Positions 18,721-27,830 are shown, counted from the stretch's first letter. The stretch: DNA of 64,000 nucleotides from Candidatus Thalassospirochaeta sargassi (GCA_028532855.1 JAQQAL010000008.1:80821-144820); one strand, 5' to 3'. Translations and numbers: made by a program. The notes: generated by a model not told the origin, from the sequence alone.

Positions 18721-19617
18721 TTAAAGATTCCCTCTATAACCCTTAGCGGCCTTCCCTGTTTCAGAGTTCGCATCAAGCGATACGCATTTACTCAAAGCTG
18801 TTCTCGCCGCTGCTGTATCACCGTTATTATTAGCGGCAATTGCCATCAGAAAATATACCTCCTGAAGCTTGGCAGGCATGAGTCTTCCGGCTGCAGTGTC
18901 ATATCCCTCCAGAAAACCCTGTGCTTCAGCATACGCATAGCTTTCAACAAGCAACTGCCCTTTCAGCAGATAAAAATCAGTATAGAATTCAGAATCTTCA
19001 TCAATTTCCACCATGTCAAGATTCATCAGTGCATCAGAATAGTCGCCCTGCACCGCGGATGAAAGACCGAGAAAATAAAGTGCCTCGCTTTCTTCATATT
19101 CGTCAGCAGAGAAATCATAGGCTTCCATAAAGAGATCGTAGGCATCATCAAGCTCGCCCGCGTCCAGAGCAGCCCTGCCGTCTGCAATCAAATCCGCAGT
19201 CTCACTACTCATCCAGTCGATAGTGACGGTTTCAGCCTCGGCTGCGCGAACCCCACCGACAGTGGACTGTGTCTTTGTTGAATCTTCTTTCAATAGTGTT
19301 CTGAACTTTCCGGAAAAAAGTGAAGTTGAACCGGAGCTTGCAACCTCACGCTTTGAGTTTACAAGTTTTCCAAGTTCATATACACCGGGTCTTGAAAGTT
19401 TGATTATCTCGGAACCATATGAAAGTTCCGCATAAGAGTCGTTATCAAGCTTCACAACAGCATCTGGAGGCAGCATATCGCCTATATAGACCTCATACCA
19501 GCTGCCGTCTTCTTTGACGTCGAGGTAACCGTCTACATAATCAGCTGAAAAATCCATTGAAAATACAGCGCCAGCTGCTAAAACGGTTAGAATAAGTAAA
19601 AAAGCCAATTTTTTCAT
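18721..19617 (-). CDS. Secreted FecR-like / tetratricopeptide-repeat protein
   Basis: A 298-residue protein with a signal peptide (LAFLLILTVLAAGAVFS). Residues about 40-80 (GDMLPPDAVVKLDNDSYAEL, then a GVYEL turn) resemble a FecR-type beta-rich domain. Residues about 135-290 consist of helical repeats with the TPR pattern, for example LDAGELDDAYDLFMEAY, and ALYFLGLSSAVQGDYSDALM. This suggests a periplasmic scaffold. Its own promoter region (19618-19683) lies next to the insertion sequence, which separates it from the ComFB-like gene that once preceded it. Confidence 0.8.
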   Translation of the reverse strand: MKKLAFLLILTVLAAGAVFSMDFSADYVDGYLDVKEDGSWYEVYIGDMLPPDAVVKLDNDSYAELSYGSEIIKLSRPGVYELGKLVNSKREVASSGSTSLFSGKFRTLLKEDSTKTQSTVGGVRAAEAETVTIDWMSSETADLIADGRAALDAGELDDAYDLFMEAYDFSADEYEESEALYFLGLSSAVQGDYSDALMNLDMVEIDEDSEFYTDFYLLKGQLLVESYAYAEAQGFLEGYDTAAGRLMPAKLQEVYFLMAIAANNNGDTAAARTALSKCVSLDANSETGKAAKGYRGNL

Positions 19618-19683
19618 TTTATACCTTCTGTAATGAGGATTATCATTAACTATAGTATCACAAATCAGCTTACATCACAATTA

Positions 19684-19699
19684 ATGAGCAGGATTAACC
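19684..19699. repeat. Left copy of 16-bp direct repeat flanking the IS
   Basis: ATGAGCAGGATTAACC here is identical to 20903-20918. The pair brackets the insertion sequence and is best read as the target site duplication. Read on the minus strand this copy still holds the original last codons and TAA stop of the ComFB-like gene. Confidence 0.8.
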
Positions 19700-19718
19700 T
19701 GATCAGAGAAGAAACATG

Positions 19719-19733
19719 GTTCCCCCCTGTTGC
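19719..19733 (+). repeat. Left inverted repeat of the IS
   Basis: GTTCCCCCCTGTTGC, a perfect inverse match to 20870-20884. It lies about 20 bases inside the inferred left end. Confidence 0.8.
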
Positions 19734-19794
19734 CCAAGATCAACGAAATCGGGCAGCATAGGGTTACACAAAAAACCAACCCAAGGAAGGAACC

Positions 19795-20859
19795 ATGTAT
19801 ACATACTACCAACTTATCAAAAACAGTAAAGACCCTGTACCGCATAGAGCAGAATTAGTGAAATATGCCATCAAGCATGGAAACAAGCCTGCAGCACGAA
19901 AGTTTCAAACTAGCGCAAAAACAGTTCGTAAATGGCGCAAGCGATATGAAGACGGCAAACGGCCTGCATTACGAGATAAATCAAGACGTCCTCATCATTC
20001 TCCAAATGAAATTATGCCATTTTGGCGATTCAAGATACTTAATATCTGTGAAACAGCAAAAAAAAGAAGAAAGCGAATAAACGCGGTACTTATCAAACGT
20101 AAACATGATATTCCGTATTCAACCAAAACCATTTTGAAAATAATGCATGAATCAGGCTTTCTTCCCCAGAAACGGCGGAAATATCAGAGGAAACGCGACC
20201 TTAGAGAACTCAAAAAGATGCTAAAACCGTTTGAGAGAATACAGGTAGATATAAAGTATCTTGATGATATTCCAGAGTTCTACACTGCGTATAGAGTTTT
20301 CAGACTTCCAAAATACCAAATTACAGCCAGATGTGTACGAACAGGAGCCTTATTTTATGCATATGCAGAACAAAAGACATCTACCGCTACAACGATGTTT
20401 CTGTTGAGGCTTGGAGAACATCTACATAATCATGGAGTTGATTTGAAGGCGGTAAGAATCCAGACCGACAACGGAACTGAGTTCGCCTCAACCTGGAACA
20501 GTCTAAATAAATGTGTCTTCACAAAAGCTGTTGAGCAGGTTTGGAAGTCTGAACATAATACAATTCCGCCAGGGGCTAAAACATGGCAGAGCGATGTTGA
20601 GACATCTCACAGGTTGATTGAGGACGAGTTTTATGCTTTTGAAGAGTTTCCAACACGCTTTCAATTCTTCCGAAAAGCAGCTAAATATCAGCGCTGGTTT
20701 AATTGTGAACGAAACAATTCATACAAGCAAGGTACACCACTAAAGATTATGCAGCAGGCACAGGTAGAATATGATTCAGGTATAATGATTTTGAAACCTA
20801 TACGAATTGACACTATGTATAAAAAATACAAAGATGTATTTAAGACCCTTGCTGCCTGA
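19795..20859 (+). CDS. IS481-like transposase with integrase catalytic core
   Basis: A 354-residue DDE recombinase. Residues about 15-60 form a helix-turn-helix (KPAARKFQTSAKTVRKWRKR), a second basic DNA-binding segment follows (85-140), and the rve core carries D152 (IQVDIKYLDD), D225 (IQTDNGTEF) and E269 (SDVETSHRLI); the D225-E269 spacing of 43 fits the family. The frame is complete and unbroken. It has an AAGGAAGGA ribosome site before the ATG. Family assignment to IS481 is by domain order and is not certain. Confidence 0.9.
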   Translation: MYTYYQLIKNSKDPVPHRAELVKYAIKHGNKPAARKFQTSAKTVRKWRKRYEDGKRPALRDKSRRPHHSPNEIMPFWRFKILNICETAKKRRKRINAVLIKRKHDIPYSTKTILKIMHESGFLPQKRRKYQRKRDLRELKKMLKPFERIQVDIKYLDDIPEFYTAYRVFRLPKYQITARCVRTGALFYAYAEQKTSTATTMFLLRLGEHLHNHGVDLKAVRIQTDNGTEFASTWNSLNKCVFTKAVEQVWKSEHNTIPPGAKTWQSDVETSHRLIEDEFYAFEEFPTRFQFFRKAAKYQRWFNCERNNSYKQGTPLKIMQQAQVEYDSGIMILKPIRIDTMYKKYKDVFKTLAA

Positions 20860-20869
20860 TTTCATCTTT

Positions 20870-20884
20870 GCAACAGGGGGGAAC
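20870..20884 (-). repeat. Right inverted repeat of the IS
   Basis: GCAACAGGGGGGAAC, the inverse partner of 19719-19733, about 18 bases inside the inferred right end. Confidence 0.8.
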
Positions 20885-20893
20885 AATCACTTT

Positions 20894-21193
20894 TCAGATC
20901 CCATGAGCAGGATTAACCGATATTTTAACGATAGAGTCGTTTACTGCCTTTTTTACTTCTTCAGCATAGGCCGATTCATTGAGACTACCTGCATAAACTT
21001 TACCAAGAAGAGAAACACGATAAAACGGTTTAACAGAATTCAAGGCCAGAGCAGCCATATCCAGGACGCAGTCCTGACACTTACAAATATCAGCAGCCCA
21101 ATCTTCGGCAAGCTGACGTTCCAGCTCTTCGAAAACAAGACTTTCAGCTTCATTTTCCAGGAAATCAAGCTCATATTCTTCTCTGAAACCCAT
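20894..21193 (-). CDS. ComFB-like protein, 3' end altered by IS insertion
   Basis: A 99-residue soluble protein with a Cys cluster CKCQDC at residues 37-42 followed by LDMAALALNSVKPFYRV, the pattern of the ComFB (late competence development) family. In that family the cysteines may bind zinc; its role outside competence is not settled. The last codons VNPAH lie in the 16-bp duplication at the IS edge, and two extra residues (GI) and the stop TGA come from the IS. The gene starts 11 bases after the dnaB stop and is cotranscribed with it. Confidence 0.8.
   Translation of the reverse strand: MGFREEYELDFLENEAESLVFEELERQLAEDWAADICKCQDCVLDMAALALNSVKPFYRVSLLGKVYAGSLNESAYAEEVKKAVNDSIVKISVNPAHGI
20903..20918. 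repeat. Right copy of 16-bp direct repeat flanking the IS
   Basis: ATGAGCAGGATTAACC, identical to 19684-19699. It encodes, on the minus strand, the residues VNPAH near the end of the ComFB-like protein. Confidence 0.8.
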
Positions 21194-21204
21194 AGTACAC
21201 TCCC

Positions 21205-22545
21205 TTAGTTGTAATCTTTTGATAATGATTCAAACCTAGTATATTGCGGAACAAAGACGAGATCAACCTTTCCTACCGGACCGTTTCGCTGTTTCGCAAC
21301 AATCAACTCAGTTTTTCGACCTGCGTCGTTTCCATCTTCATCAGAAGACATTCTTTCCCTGTGCAAAAACATAACAACATCAGCATCCTGTTCAATTGAA
21401 CCTGATTCACGAAGGTCAGACAGCTTGGGCGGTTCACCTTCAGCCTGCCGGCCTACCTGAGAAAGACAGACAACCGGTATTTCCAACTCTCGCGCAAGCG
21501 CCTTCAAAGAGCGGGAGATTTCTCCAATTTGTTCATGTCTCGGTGTTCTACCTTTATTTTCAGGTTCAATAAGACCGATATAGTCTATAAAGATGATCTT
21601 TACGTCCTCATGAGCTTTTAGTCTCCGTGCGGTGGATCTAATCTGCAGAAGTTTCATATTTGGGGTATCGTCGATATATAACGGCGATTCATAAATTCGC
21701 GATGCAGCCTCAGTCAATTTTGAGAAGTCCGACATCTTGAACATTCCTGATCGAAGGGCACTTGAGTTTATTCTCGCTTCAGATGCGACAAGACGCTGCA
21801 TCAACGCCATGTCCGACATTTCAAGTGAAAAGAAACCGGCACTGATTTTCTGGTGGATACTGATGTTTGCTGCCATTGTCAGTGCAAGCGCAGTTTTACC
21901 AATAGATGGTCTTGCCCCGATTATTATAAACTCCGAATTCTGAAAACCGCTTGTCATCTGATCAAGTTCAGTAAAGCCCGAGGGTACACCAGTGTAGGCA
22001 TCTTTGGTATGATAAAGCTTTTCTATAGCTTCAATGGTTTTTGAGACTACCTCACCGGCGTTTTTGTAGTCAGAGGTATTAGTATCCGTCGTAATTTCGA
22101 AGATTCGTTTTTCCGACTCCTCGATAATCTCGTTTCCTTCCCGGGTATCATCATGGGCATCAGCAATCATCTGACTTGCCGTCATAATAAGTCTTCGTCT
22201 TACGCTTGAATCTTTTACAATTTTTGCGTAGTACTCAACATTTGCACTTGTAGGTACAAAATCGGAAAGGGTTGATATGTATGCCGCACCGCCGCAGGCT
22301 TCAAGATCACCCTTGTCTCGAAGTTTTTCAGCCAGGGTGATAAGGTCTACAGGCTGGGATTGATTGGAAAGATCAGTTATAGCCTGGAAGATTTTCTTGT
22401 GGGCAGTACGGTAAAAATCGTCAGCCCTCAAAAAATTGAGGACTGTATCGATTGCGTCCTGATCTAGAAGCACCGCCCCGAGGGAAGCCTTTTCAGCATC
22501 ATCATTATGGGGCGGAACCTTATCTTTCAGAACTTCTGGCGTCAT
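21205..22545 (-). CDS. dnaB: Replicative DNA helicase
   Basis: The hexameric helicase that unwinds DNA at the replication fork. The N-terminal domain begins at PPHNDDAEKASLGAVLLD, the RecA-like C-terminal domain carries Walker A GARPSIGKTALAL at about 210-222, Walker B IIFIDYIGLI, and the DnaB motifs LSQVGRQ and LRESGSIEQDADVV. The 446-residue length is normal and there is no intein. Start and rplI stop share one base (TAATG), so translation is coupled. Confidence 0.97.
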   Translation of the reverse strand: MTPEVLKDKVPPHNDDAEKASLGAVLLDQDAIDTVLNFLRADDFYRTAHKKIFQAITDLSNQSQPVDLITLAEKLRDKGDLEACGGAAYISTLSDFVPTSANVEYYAKIVKDSSVRRRLIMTASQMIADAHDDTREGNEIIEESEKRIFEITTDTNTSDYKNAGEVVSKTIEAIEKLYHTKDAYTGVPSGFTELDQMTSGFQNSEFIIIGARPSIGKTALALTMAANISIHQKISAGFFSLEMSDMALMQRLVASEARINSSALRSGMFKMSDFSKLTEAASRIYESPLYIDDTPNMKLLQIRSTARRLKAHEDVKIIFIDYIGLIEPENKGRTPRHEQIGEISRSLKALARELEIPVVCLSQVGRQAEGEPPKLSDLRESGSIEQDADVVMFLHRERMSSDEDGNDAGRKTELIVAKQRNGPVGKVDLVFVPQYTRFESLSKDYN

Positions 22546-23210
22546 TATTCTTTTTCAGAATCCCCGTCTTCTGCATCAGCTTCCTCGACTACAGTCTCTT
22601 CTTCTGCAGCCTCTTCTTCAGCTTCTACTTCTTCCTCTACTTCAATATACTCTTCACCATCTTCATCATCTGCATATGCGTCTTCGCCGGCGCCAACAGC
22701 TTTTTCCTCACTCTTGGTCTTTGCAGCTTCAAGCTTCTTGGCTAATGCAGCTTCGGCCTTACCGTCCGTAGATGCAACTAATAATTCAATTTTTGCAACC
22801 TCACCGCTGTAAAGCTTGATGAGAACAGTATATTTACCGATGTTTTTAATTGAAGTTGTGGGAACATCAATTTTCTTTCTTTCGATTTCGACGCCCTCTT
22901 TTTCAAGAGCTTCCGCAACAACTGCGTTATTAACCGACCCGAACAGCTTACCTGTTTCACCGGCAGGCATTTTAACGGTCAGAGAAAGTCCTTCAAGTTT
23001 CTGCTTGAGACTCTGTGCCGCCGCACGTTTCTCTTCTTTTCTCTTTTCAATTGCAGCCTTTCGGCTTTTGAAAACAGCCTGGGTCTGTTTATTGTAAACA
23101 ACAGCCAGTCCCTGGGGAAGAAGGTAGTTTCTTGCGTAACCGTTGGCTACTTCGCGAACGTCCCCTTCTTCTCCGAGATTATATACATCTTCGTTAAGTA
23201 TAATCTTCAC
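22545..23210 (-). CDS. rplI: 50S ribosomal protein L9 with acidic C-terminal extension
   Basis: Large-subunit protein L9. The N-terminal domain is clear (ILNEDVYNLGEEGDVREVANGYARNYL begins at residue 4), followed by the long connecting helix and the C-terminal domain (MPAGETGKLFGSVNN). Most L9 proteins end near residue 150; this one continues to 221 with an Ala/Glu/Asp-rich tail. The frame is unbroken and the tail reads as real coding sequence. It lies between the DUF2232 gene and dnaB. Confidence 0.96.
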   Translation of the reverse strand: MKIILNEDVYNLGEEGDVREVANGYARNYLLPQGLAVVYNKQTQAVFKSRKAAIEKRKEEKRAAAQSLKQKLEGLSLTVKMPAGETGKLFGSVNNAVVAEALEKEGVEIERKKIDVPTTSIKNIGKYTVLIKLYSGEVAKIELLVASTDGKAEAALAKKLEAAKTKSEEKAVGAGEDAYADDEDGEEYIEVEEEVEAEEEAAEEETVVEEADAEDGDSEKE

Positions 23211-23212
23211 GA

Positions 23213-24205
23213 CTAAGTACTCCTTATAGGTTTTCGTAAATTTATCCAGGTTTCGGAAATACCCAAAACCGGGAGTCCTATTATCACAATATAATTTACT
23301 CCAGGCATCATCAGAATTATTACCAGTATCATCTCAACCAGCACTCTTAGACCGTGCGGTGTATTGAATTTACCGAAGAGGCTTCGAATTATTCCGAGGC
23401 CCTGAAGACCGTAAATAAACATCAGTATCAGACCTGCGTTCCATATGAACGGTGATGCATAACTTAAATCAACAAGCTCGAAAATCTCAACCAGCATACC
23501 TCCAGCTGCAAGCAACATCGGCCATAATGCCGATAAAGGCACCCTGAACTCAGTAAGCGGTAAAACCTTCGTTTTCTGCAACCTGAACATAATCATTTCG
23601 GATGCTCTCGCGCCAATCAGCAGAATCAGAAAAAGCATAGCAGCGGCTGATCTCATGTAAAAGCTTCGCATGTAGCCTAGAATACCTTCTTCACCGAGAT
23701 ATGTTTTCATAACCTCGCTTTCAAAAGTTTCAGAACCCTCACCAAGGAAGACTCCTGCAATTGCAGTTATCTGACTGCCGACTGCTTCGATGAACACCTC
23801 GTTTCGCATAAGAAGCATGAATACCGGTACAAATACAAGTACTGCCGCCCCTGTTGCGATAAACAGTCTATACAATCTTCTAAATCCTGAAATACCAGGA
23901 ATTATATCAATGACAAAGAACATACCAAGCATTAATAAAACCGGGATAACCATCTCGATTAATACCAATGCGCCCCTTAAATCGGTGTCAAGCACCGACC
24001 GGGTCTTCCATACTGTTAAAACCAGTAGAATAACAATTACGCTCCCGGCTCCAATCAGCAGATCTTTAGACCCTCTTCTGTAATACAGGGTATATAGCGG
24101 AACGGTAAAGAGAAGAACCAGAAAACCTATCTGACTGAATACGACAGAAAGAATAACGGCTGCTGAAAGCTCTCTTAACCTGCTGCTGCCCTGAAATTGA
24201 AGCAT
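23213..24205 (-). CDS. Multi-pass membrane protein, DUF2232 (YybS)-like
   Basis: A 330-residue protein with about eight hydrophobic segments, the first at residues 12-40. Position between rpsR and rplI matches the YybS/DUF2232 proteins found in ribosomal protein S6/S18/L9 operons of other bacteria. I see no catalytic motif. The stop lies 2 bases before the rplI start and it begins 4 bases after rpsR. Some members resemble substrate-binding parts of transporters; the function here is unknown. Confidence 0.75.
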   Translation of the reverse strand: MLQFQGSSRLRELSAAVILSVVFSQIGFLVLLFTVPLYTLYYRRGSKDLLIGAGSVIVILLVLTVWKTRSVLDTDLRGALVLIEMVIPVLLMLGMFFVIDIIPGISGFRRLYRLFIATGAAVLVFVPVFMLLMRNEVFIEAVGSQITAIAGVFLGEGSETFESEVMKTYLGEEGILGYMRSFYMRSAAAMLFLILLIGARASEMIMFRLQKTKVLPLTEFRVPLSALWPMLLAAGGMLVEIFELVDLSYASPFIWNAGLILMFIYGLQGLGIIRSLFGKFNTPHGLRVLVEMILVIILMMPGVNYIVIIGLPVLGISETWINLRKPIRST

Positions 24206-24209
24206 ATTG

Positions 24210-24500
24210 CTATCTCTTCATGAACGGCAACAGCGCAATAACCCTTGCCCGCTTGATTTCTCTCGCAAGCTGTCTCTGGTGCTTGGCACATGTACCGGTA
24301 ATTCTTCTCGGAAGAATTTTTCCGCTTTCCGTTACGAATCTTCTTAGTACTTCAGGGTTCTTGTAATCCATCACAACCTTCTGAGTACAGAATCTGCAAA
24401 CCTTCTTCCTAAAGAAGGATTTGTTTCTGGGGCCGCGGTTGTAGCCGCCCTTGTCGTCACCGCCCCTGTCTTCGGGACCTTTCTTTATTTCATCACTCAT
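24210..24500 (-). CDS. rpsR: 30S ribosomal protein S18
   Basis: S18 pairs with S6 on the small-subunit platform. The core [20 protein letters not shown] and [19 protein letters not shown] are diagnostic. Cys residues at CRFC and the later Cys-x2-His form the zinc-binding type of S18. The ~30-residue N-terminal extension is Gly/Lys-rich. It lies 15 bases after ssb. Confidence 0.97.
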   Translation of the reverse strand: MSDEIKKGPEDRGGDDKGGYNRGPRNKSFFRKKVCRFCTQKVVMDYKNPEVLRRFVTESGKILPRRITGTCAKHQRQLAREIKRARVIALLPFMKR

Positions 24501-24515
24501 GTGTAAAATCTCCTG

Positions 24516-25031
24516 TTAGAATGGTATATCATCCTCAAAATCCGCGGAATAATTATTATCCGGCTGGAATCTCTCGCCGCCGCCCTGAGGCTGGTTGTTA
24601 AACCCGCCCTGAGGTGCACCGCCGTAGCCTCCACCCTGATTTTGATTCATTCCGCCCTGCTGATAACCGCCGCCCTGGGCTGAGCCCTGCATTCCGCCGC
24701 CTTGACCGCGGCCTCCTAACAACTGAATGTTGTTGGCGATGATTTTCACCTTGCTTCTCTTCTGTCCGTCCTGCTCCCATCGATCCTGAGTCAGGGAACC
24801 CTCTACGGCTACCTGCTGACCCTTTGTAAGATACTGATTGAGAGATTCCGCCCGTTTTCCAAACAGCGCCAGATCAAAAAATGACACTTCGTCTTCCCAG
24901 TTATCGCCGGACCTCTTTCTGCGGTTAACTGCTAAGGAAAAACTGCTCACTGCAAGACCTGAATTTGTGTATTTCAATTCAGCATCGCGTGTGAGCCGGC
25001 CAATTATTATAACGTAATTTACATCTTCCAT
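24516..25031 (-). CDS. ssb: Single-stranded DNA-binding protein
   Basis: It coats single-stranded DNA in replication and repair. The N-terminal OB-fold is clear (NYVIIIGRLTRDAELKYTNSG, SFFDLALFGKRAE), the middle is a Gly/Gln/Asn-rich flexible linker of about 45 residues, and the end is the protein-interaction tail DDIPF. Length (171) is normal. Placement between rpsF and rpsR is the common bacterial order. Confidence 0.96.
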   Translation of the reverse strand: MEDVNYVIIIGRLTRDAELKYTNSGLAVSSFSLAVNRRKRSGDNWEDEVSFFDLALFGKRAESLNQYLTKGQQVAVEGSLTQDRWEQDGQKRSKVKIIANNIQLLGGRGQGGGMQGSAQGGGYQQGGMNQNQGGGYGGAPQGGFNNQPQGGGERFQPDNNYSADFEDDIPF

Positions 25032-25054
25032 GTCGGCTCCTGTTTTAAGACTTA

Positions 25055-25333
25055 CTAGTCTTTCTTAACGAACATGAATTTCAGAACTTCATTAAAGAGT
25101 TTGATATCTTTATCTAATTTTACGATTGAATCAGGTGCAAGTTCTACATCGAAGAAGTGGTAATGTCCTCGTGATTCTTTCTTAATCTGGTAGGCAAGTT
25201 CGCGGTCGCCCATATCGTCCTCTTTAACGATATTTGCACCGACCTTCTTAAACTGTTCTCTTACCTTTTCAAGCCCGCCGTTGTAGGCGTCAGCTTCAGT
25301 CCGAAAAATAAAAACTGCTTCGTAGTTTCTCAT
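25055..25333 (-). CDS. rpsF: 30S ribosomal protein S6
   Basis: A 92-residue protein of the small-subunit platform. The start MRNYEAVFIFRTE, the central EDDMGDRELAYQIKKESRG and HYHFFDVEL are family hallmarks. It is the first gene of the minus-strand operon rpsF-ssb-rpsR-DUF2232-rplI-dnaB-comFB-like. A GGGAGG site precedes the ATG. Confidence 0.97.
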   Translation of the reverse strand: MRNYEAVFIFRTEADAYNGGLEKVREQFKKVGANIVKEDDMGDRELAYQIKKESRGHYHFFDVELAPDSIVKLDKDIKLFNEVLKFMFVKKD

Positions 25334-25356
25334 TTTTCCTCCCTATGGTCTTAATG

Positions 25357-25379
25357 ATCCGCATTCATACGACGCGGAT
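25357..25379 (-). promoter_or_regulatory. Hairpin in the rpsF leader, possible S6:S18 regulatory site
   Basis: On the minus strand ATCCGC pairs with GCGGAT around an 11-base loop, between the promoter and the rpsF start. Many bacteria control this operon with an mRNA leader that binds S6:S18 at a CCG-containing stem. The position fits, but I cannot confirm the consensus structure. Confidence 0.35.
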
Positions 25380-25393
25380 AAAGAGGTCACGAT

Positions 25394-25422
25394 AAACTAC
25401 CACAGGGGAAAGACTTGGTCAA
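25394..25422 (-). promoter_or_regulatory. Candidate sigma-70 promoter of the rpsF operon
   Basis: Minus strand TTGACC (25422-25417) and TAGTTT (25399-25394) are 17 bases apart, giving a leader of about 55 bases before rpsF. The -35 box is strong, the -10 box weaker. Confidence 0.5.
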
Positions 25423-25491
25423 GGCAGGCTGTATGATGGACCATTGTTTTTATCAGTTGTCATAACTCCTATCTTCCTTTAGGATGCATCC

Positions 25492-27768
25492 ATGAAACGA
25501 ATTATCTTTTTCCTTATTATAGGCATAACTTTTACAGCTCCCCTATTCTCTGACATCGTATCAACCCATCTTGGAAACCAGCTCCGGTCAATCTTCCCGG
25601 AACTGAAGAAGGACTATATCGACTTAAACCGCAACGGAACGCTGGACAGGCTTGAGGATATGGATGAGCAGATATCTGATTATCTTGTTCAGGATGATCA
25701 GCTGCAGGTACAGGAAACCCTTGAGTTTATCAGGAATAATTACAGATACTTTCCGATCAGGACCCTTGTAGCCGTACGCGACGCGCTGAACAGCCCTGAG
25801 GGAACCATCAATGAACTTATCGGTCTTAATTACAGTACAGCAATTAACCAGCTGATTGAAAAACGTAAAGCCATGGGCGAATACGGTCTGTATCTTCCAC
25901 CCTCCGCACGCAAAAAAGCGATGGACGAGATGTCTTCATATTTGTCCTCAATGGATATTGCCTACAAGAGAGAAGGCAGCGGTGCAGAATCAGATTTCAG
26001 GGATGCAAAAGGATCACTTTATAAAATGCTGGAAAACGGCTATCCCCTACCGGAGCCTATGACGACAAAAGAGAAAGATATTCTTGAATCAACATTAATC
26101 AATTCGCTTATACGTGAACAATCCGACAGAAAGGCAGTAAAAACAGCCCTCTACACCCTGGGAATAATGCGATCAAGCAGAGCAATACCCTACATTCTTC
26201 CGCTTGCATCCGATGAAATATACGACATCGACAGCATTCGGGCGCTAGGCTCAATAGGTAATCTTGAAGCTCTTGATCTTCTCCTACTGAAGCTGTCGGA
26301 AGCTCCTGAAGAGAATCGGAGAATAGAAATAATAAGGGCGTTAGGTTCAATAGGGGCAAAAGAAGGCCTCCAGCCGCTGTTTAACCTCCTTAAAGAAGAA
26401 GAGCTGTCTCTGGTTTCTTTGAAATCAGTCCTTGAATCTCTTGGTAAAATTGCAGCAGCCGGAACTAAGGACAGAAGAATATCAAACACCTTATCCGAAT
26501 ACCTGAACTCGGCTGATCCTGCACTTAGAATAACTGCAATTAATGGCTTGTCGTCGTTCAGCGATGCAAATACGGTGGCCTCACTGGTTGGATTGTTAAA
26601 GAATGAACGTTCTGAAAATGTTCTATTAGCTCTGGTTGAAAAAGCCGGCAGTATTGATAATCCCTCAATAGTTCCCTCCATCATCGGCCTTCTCCAGAGT
26701 CCGCAGACATCAATTGAACTGCAGACCGGCTGTCTTGCCACAATCGGAGCAAACCCGGAGGGCATTAAGGGTATCAATGGAGTACTTGATGCGCTGACCT
26801 CAGATATCGAAGAAATCCGTTCGGCTGCATATGATGCTGCAAAAGCCCTATACAACACCGACAGTACAGCTCTTATCGGCGGGTTGGCGCGTGCGGCAAA
26901 CAGCAATAAAGAGGCTTTATTTCAACAGCAGGCAGCAAAATTATTTGCAGAACTGCCCGACAGCGCCTCCGCAGTAAGTCTGCTGAACATGCTGAGCTCG
27001 GATGATTCGGAGGTGAAGCGTTATGCAACACTTGCCCTCTATAGAATCAGACCTGCCGGCAACATCAGAATAACCGCGGCACTTAATAAGATTGTATCAA
27101 ATGAGACCGAAGCGCTTGATGTCAGGATAAACGCTGTACGAGCCATTGGCGCCGCTGGTTTCGACAATGCTTCAATTAACGCTGAGTTGACCTTAATTAC
27201 CGCTGCCGGCATGCGTGATGAAAAGTATGCACAGCTCAAGCTTCATGCTGTCAGGGCCCTTGGCCAAATGAACAGCCTTAGGGCTGAATCTATTGAGAAA
27301 ATAATCGATATCGCTGTGCGTGAAAGAGATTCTTCAATTAAGGCTGAAGCTGTTCGCACCCTGTCCGGGTTAGGCATTACCGAAATGTCTGGAATAAGAC
27401 GGATTTCTGAAACACTGGATAAGCTGGACCTGAAAACCAACTCAAGTGTAGCCCTTCTGATCTGCGAACTTTTGGGTGAAGCCGGAACGGCGGATTTTAT
27501 CTCGAAAGGCATGGAACTCGGAAATTTACTGACGGATGAGAGCAGCATAAGAAGGCTAACCTACACCTTTTATCTCAGCGGCACTATCGAGGGATATGAA
27601 GCAATGATTCTGCAGGGTAAAAACACCGCACTGACTGATTTCATCATTTCTCTTTCAGACAGCATGGATAAAACGATCCTCGGAAGGGTTTTGGAGAATC
27701 TGAGAAGAACTGAAACCAATAAAAATGTTCTGAACCTGATTGATATCCTTGAAACGGATGCCATCTGA
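25492..27768 (+). CDS. Secreted HEAT-repeat protein
   Basis: A 758-residue protein with a signal peptide (IIFFLIIGITFTAPLFS). From about residue 205 to the C terminus it is built of tandem helical repeats of about 35 residues with the HEAT/PBS pattern, for example SIRALGSIGNLEALDLLLLK, IIRALGSIGAKEGLQPLFNL and HAVRALGQMNSLRAES. Such solenoids serve as protein-binding scaffolds, here probably in the periplasm. The N-terminal 200 residues are unassigned. AGGA lies 7 bases before the ATG. It is divergent from rpsF. Confidence 0.85.
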   Translation: MKRIIFFLIIGITFTAPLFSDIVSTHLGNQLRSIFPELKKDYIDLNRNGTLDRLEDMDEQISDYLVQDDQLQVQETLEFIRNNYRYFPIRTLVAVRDALNSPEGTINELIGLNYSTAINQLIEKRKAMGEYGLYLPPSARKKAMDEMSSYLSSMDIAYKREGSGAESDFRDAKGSLYKMLENGYPLPEPMTTKEKDILESTLINSLIREQSDRKAVKTALYTLGIMRSSRAIPYILPLASDEIYDIDSIRALGSIGNLEALDLLLLKLSEAPEENRRIEIIRALGSIGAKEGLQPLFNLLKEEELSLVSLKSVLESLGKIAAAGTKDRRISNTLSEYLNSADPALRITAINGLSSFSDANTVASLVGLLKNERSENVLLALVEKAGSIDNPSIVPSIIGLLQSPQTSIELQTGCLATIGANPEGIKGINGVLDALTSDIEEIRSAAYDAAKALYNTDSTALIGGLARAANSNKEALFQQQAAKLFAELPDSASAVSLLNMLSSDDSEVKRYATLALYRIRPAGNIRITAALNKIVSNETEALDVRINAVRAIGAAGFDNASINAELTLITAAGMRDEKYAQLKLHAVRALGQMNSLRAESIEKIIDIAVRERDSSIKAEAVRTLSGLGITEMSGIRRISETLDKLDLKTNSSVALLICELLGEAGTADFISKGMELGNLLTDESSIRRLTYTFYLSGTIEGYEAMILQGKNTALTDFIISLSDSMDKTILGRVLENLRRTETNKNVLNLIDILETDAI

Positions 27769-27830
27769 TAAAATGAACTGTTGTTTCTATCCTACAGCCC
27801 AGCCTTGTTTCGTCCGAAAATATAGGTATT

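Larger units (their letters stand above)
19700..20902 (+). mobile_element. Insertion sequence, IS481-like (rve transposase)
   Basis: About 1.2 kb containing one transposase gene. A perfect 15-bp inverted repeat (GTTCCCCCCTGTTGC at 19719-19733 and its complement at 20870-20884) lies near both ends; weaker similarity continues outward (GATC-AGAGAAG against GATC-TGAAAAG) and inward (AGATC..GAAATC.GGCAGCA). Outside lie 16-bp direct repeats. A target duplication of that size is at the upper end of what is known for IS481 relatives. The exact termini are inferred from the direct repeats. The element looks intact. Confidence 0.85.

Noticed and set aside
25457..25485. TTGTCA-N17-TAGGAT as a promoter giving a leaderless HEAT-repeat mRNA
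   Set aside because: The proposed -10 overlaps AGGA, which is better explained as the ribosome binding site 7 bases before the ATG.
26190..26906. 238-residue minus-strand frame
   Set aside because: Antisense to the HEAT-repeat gene; its repeats mirror those of the true gene.
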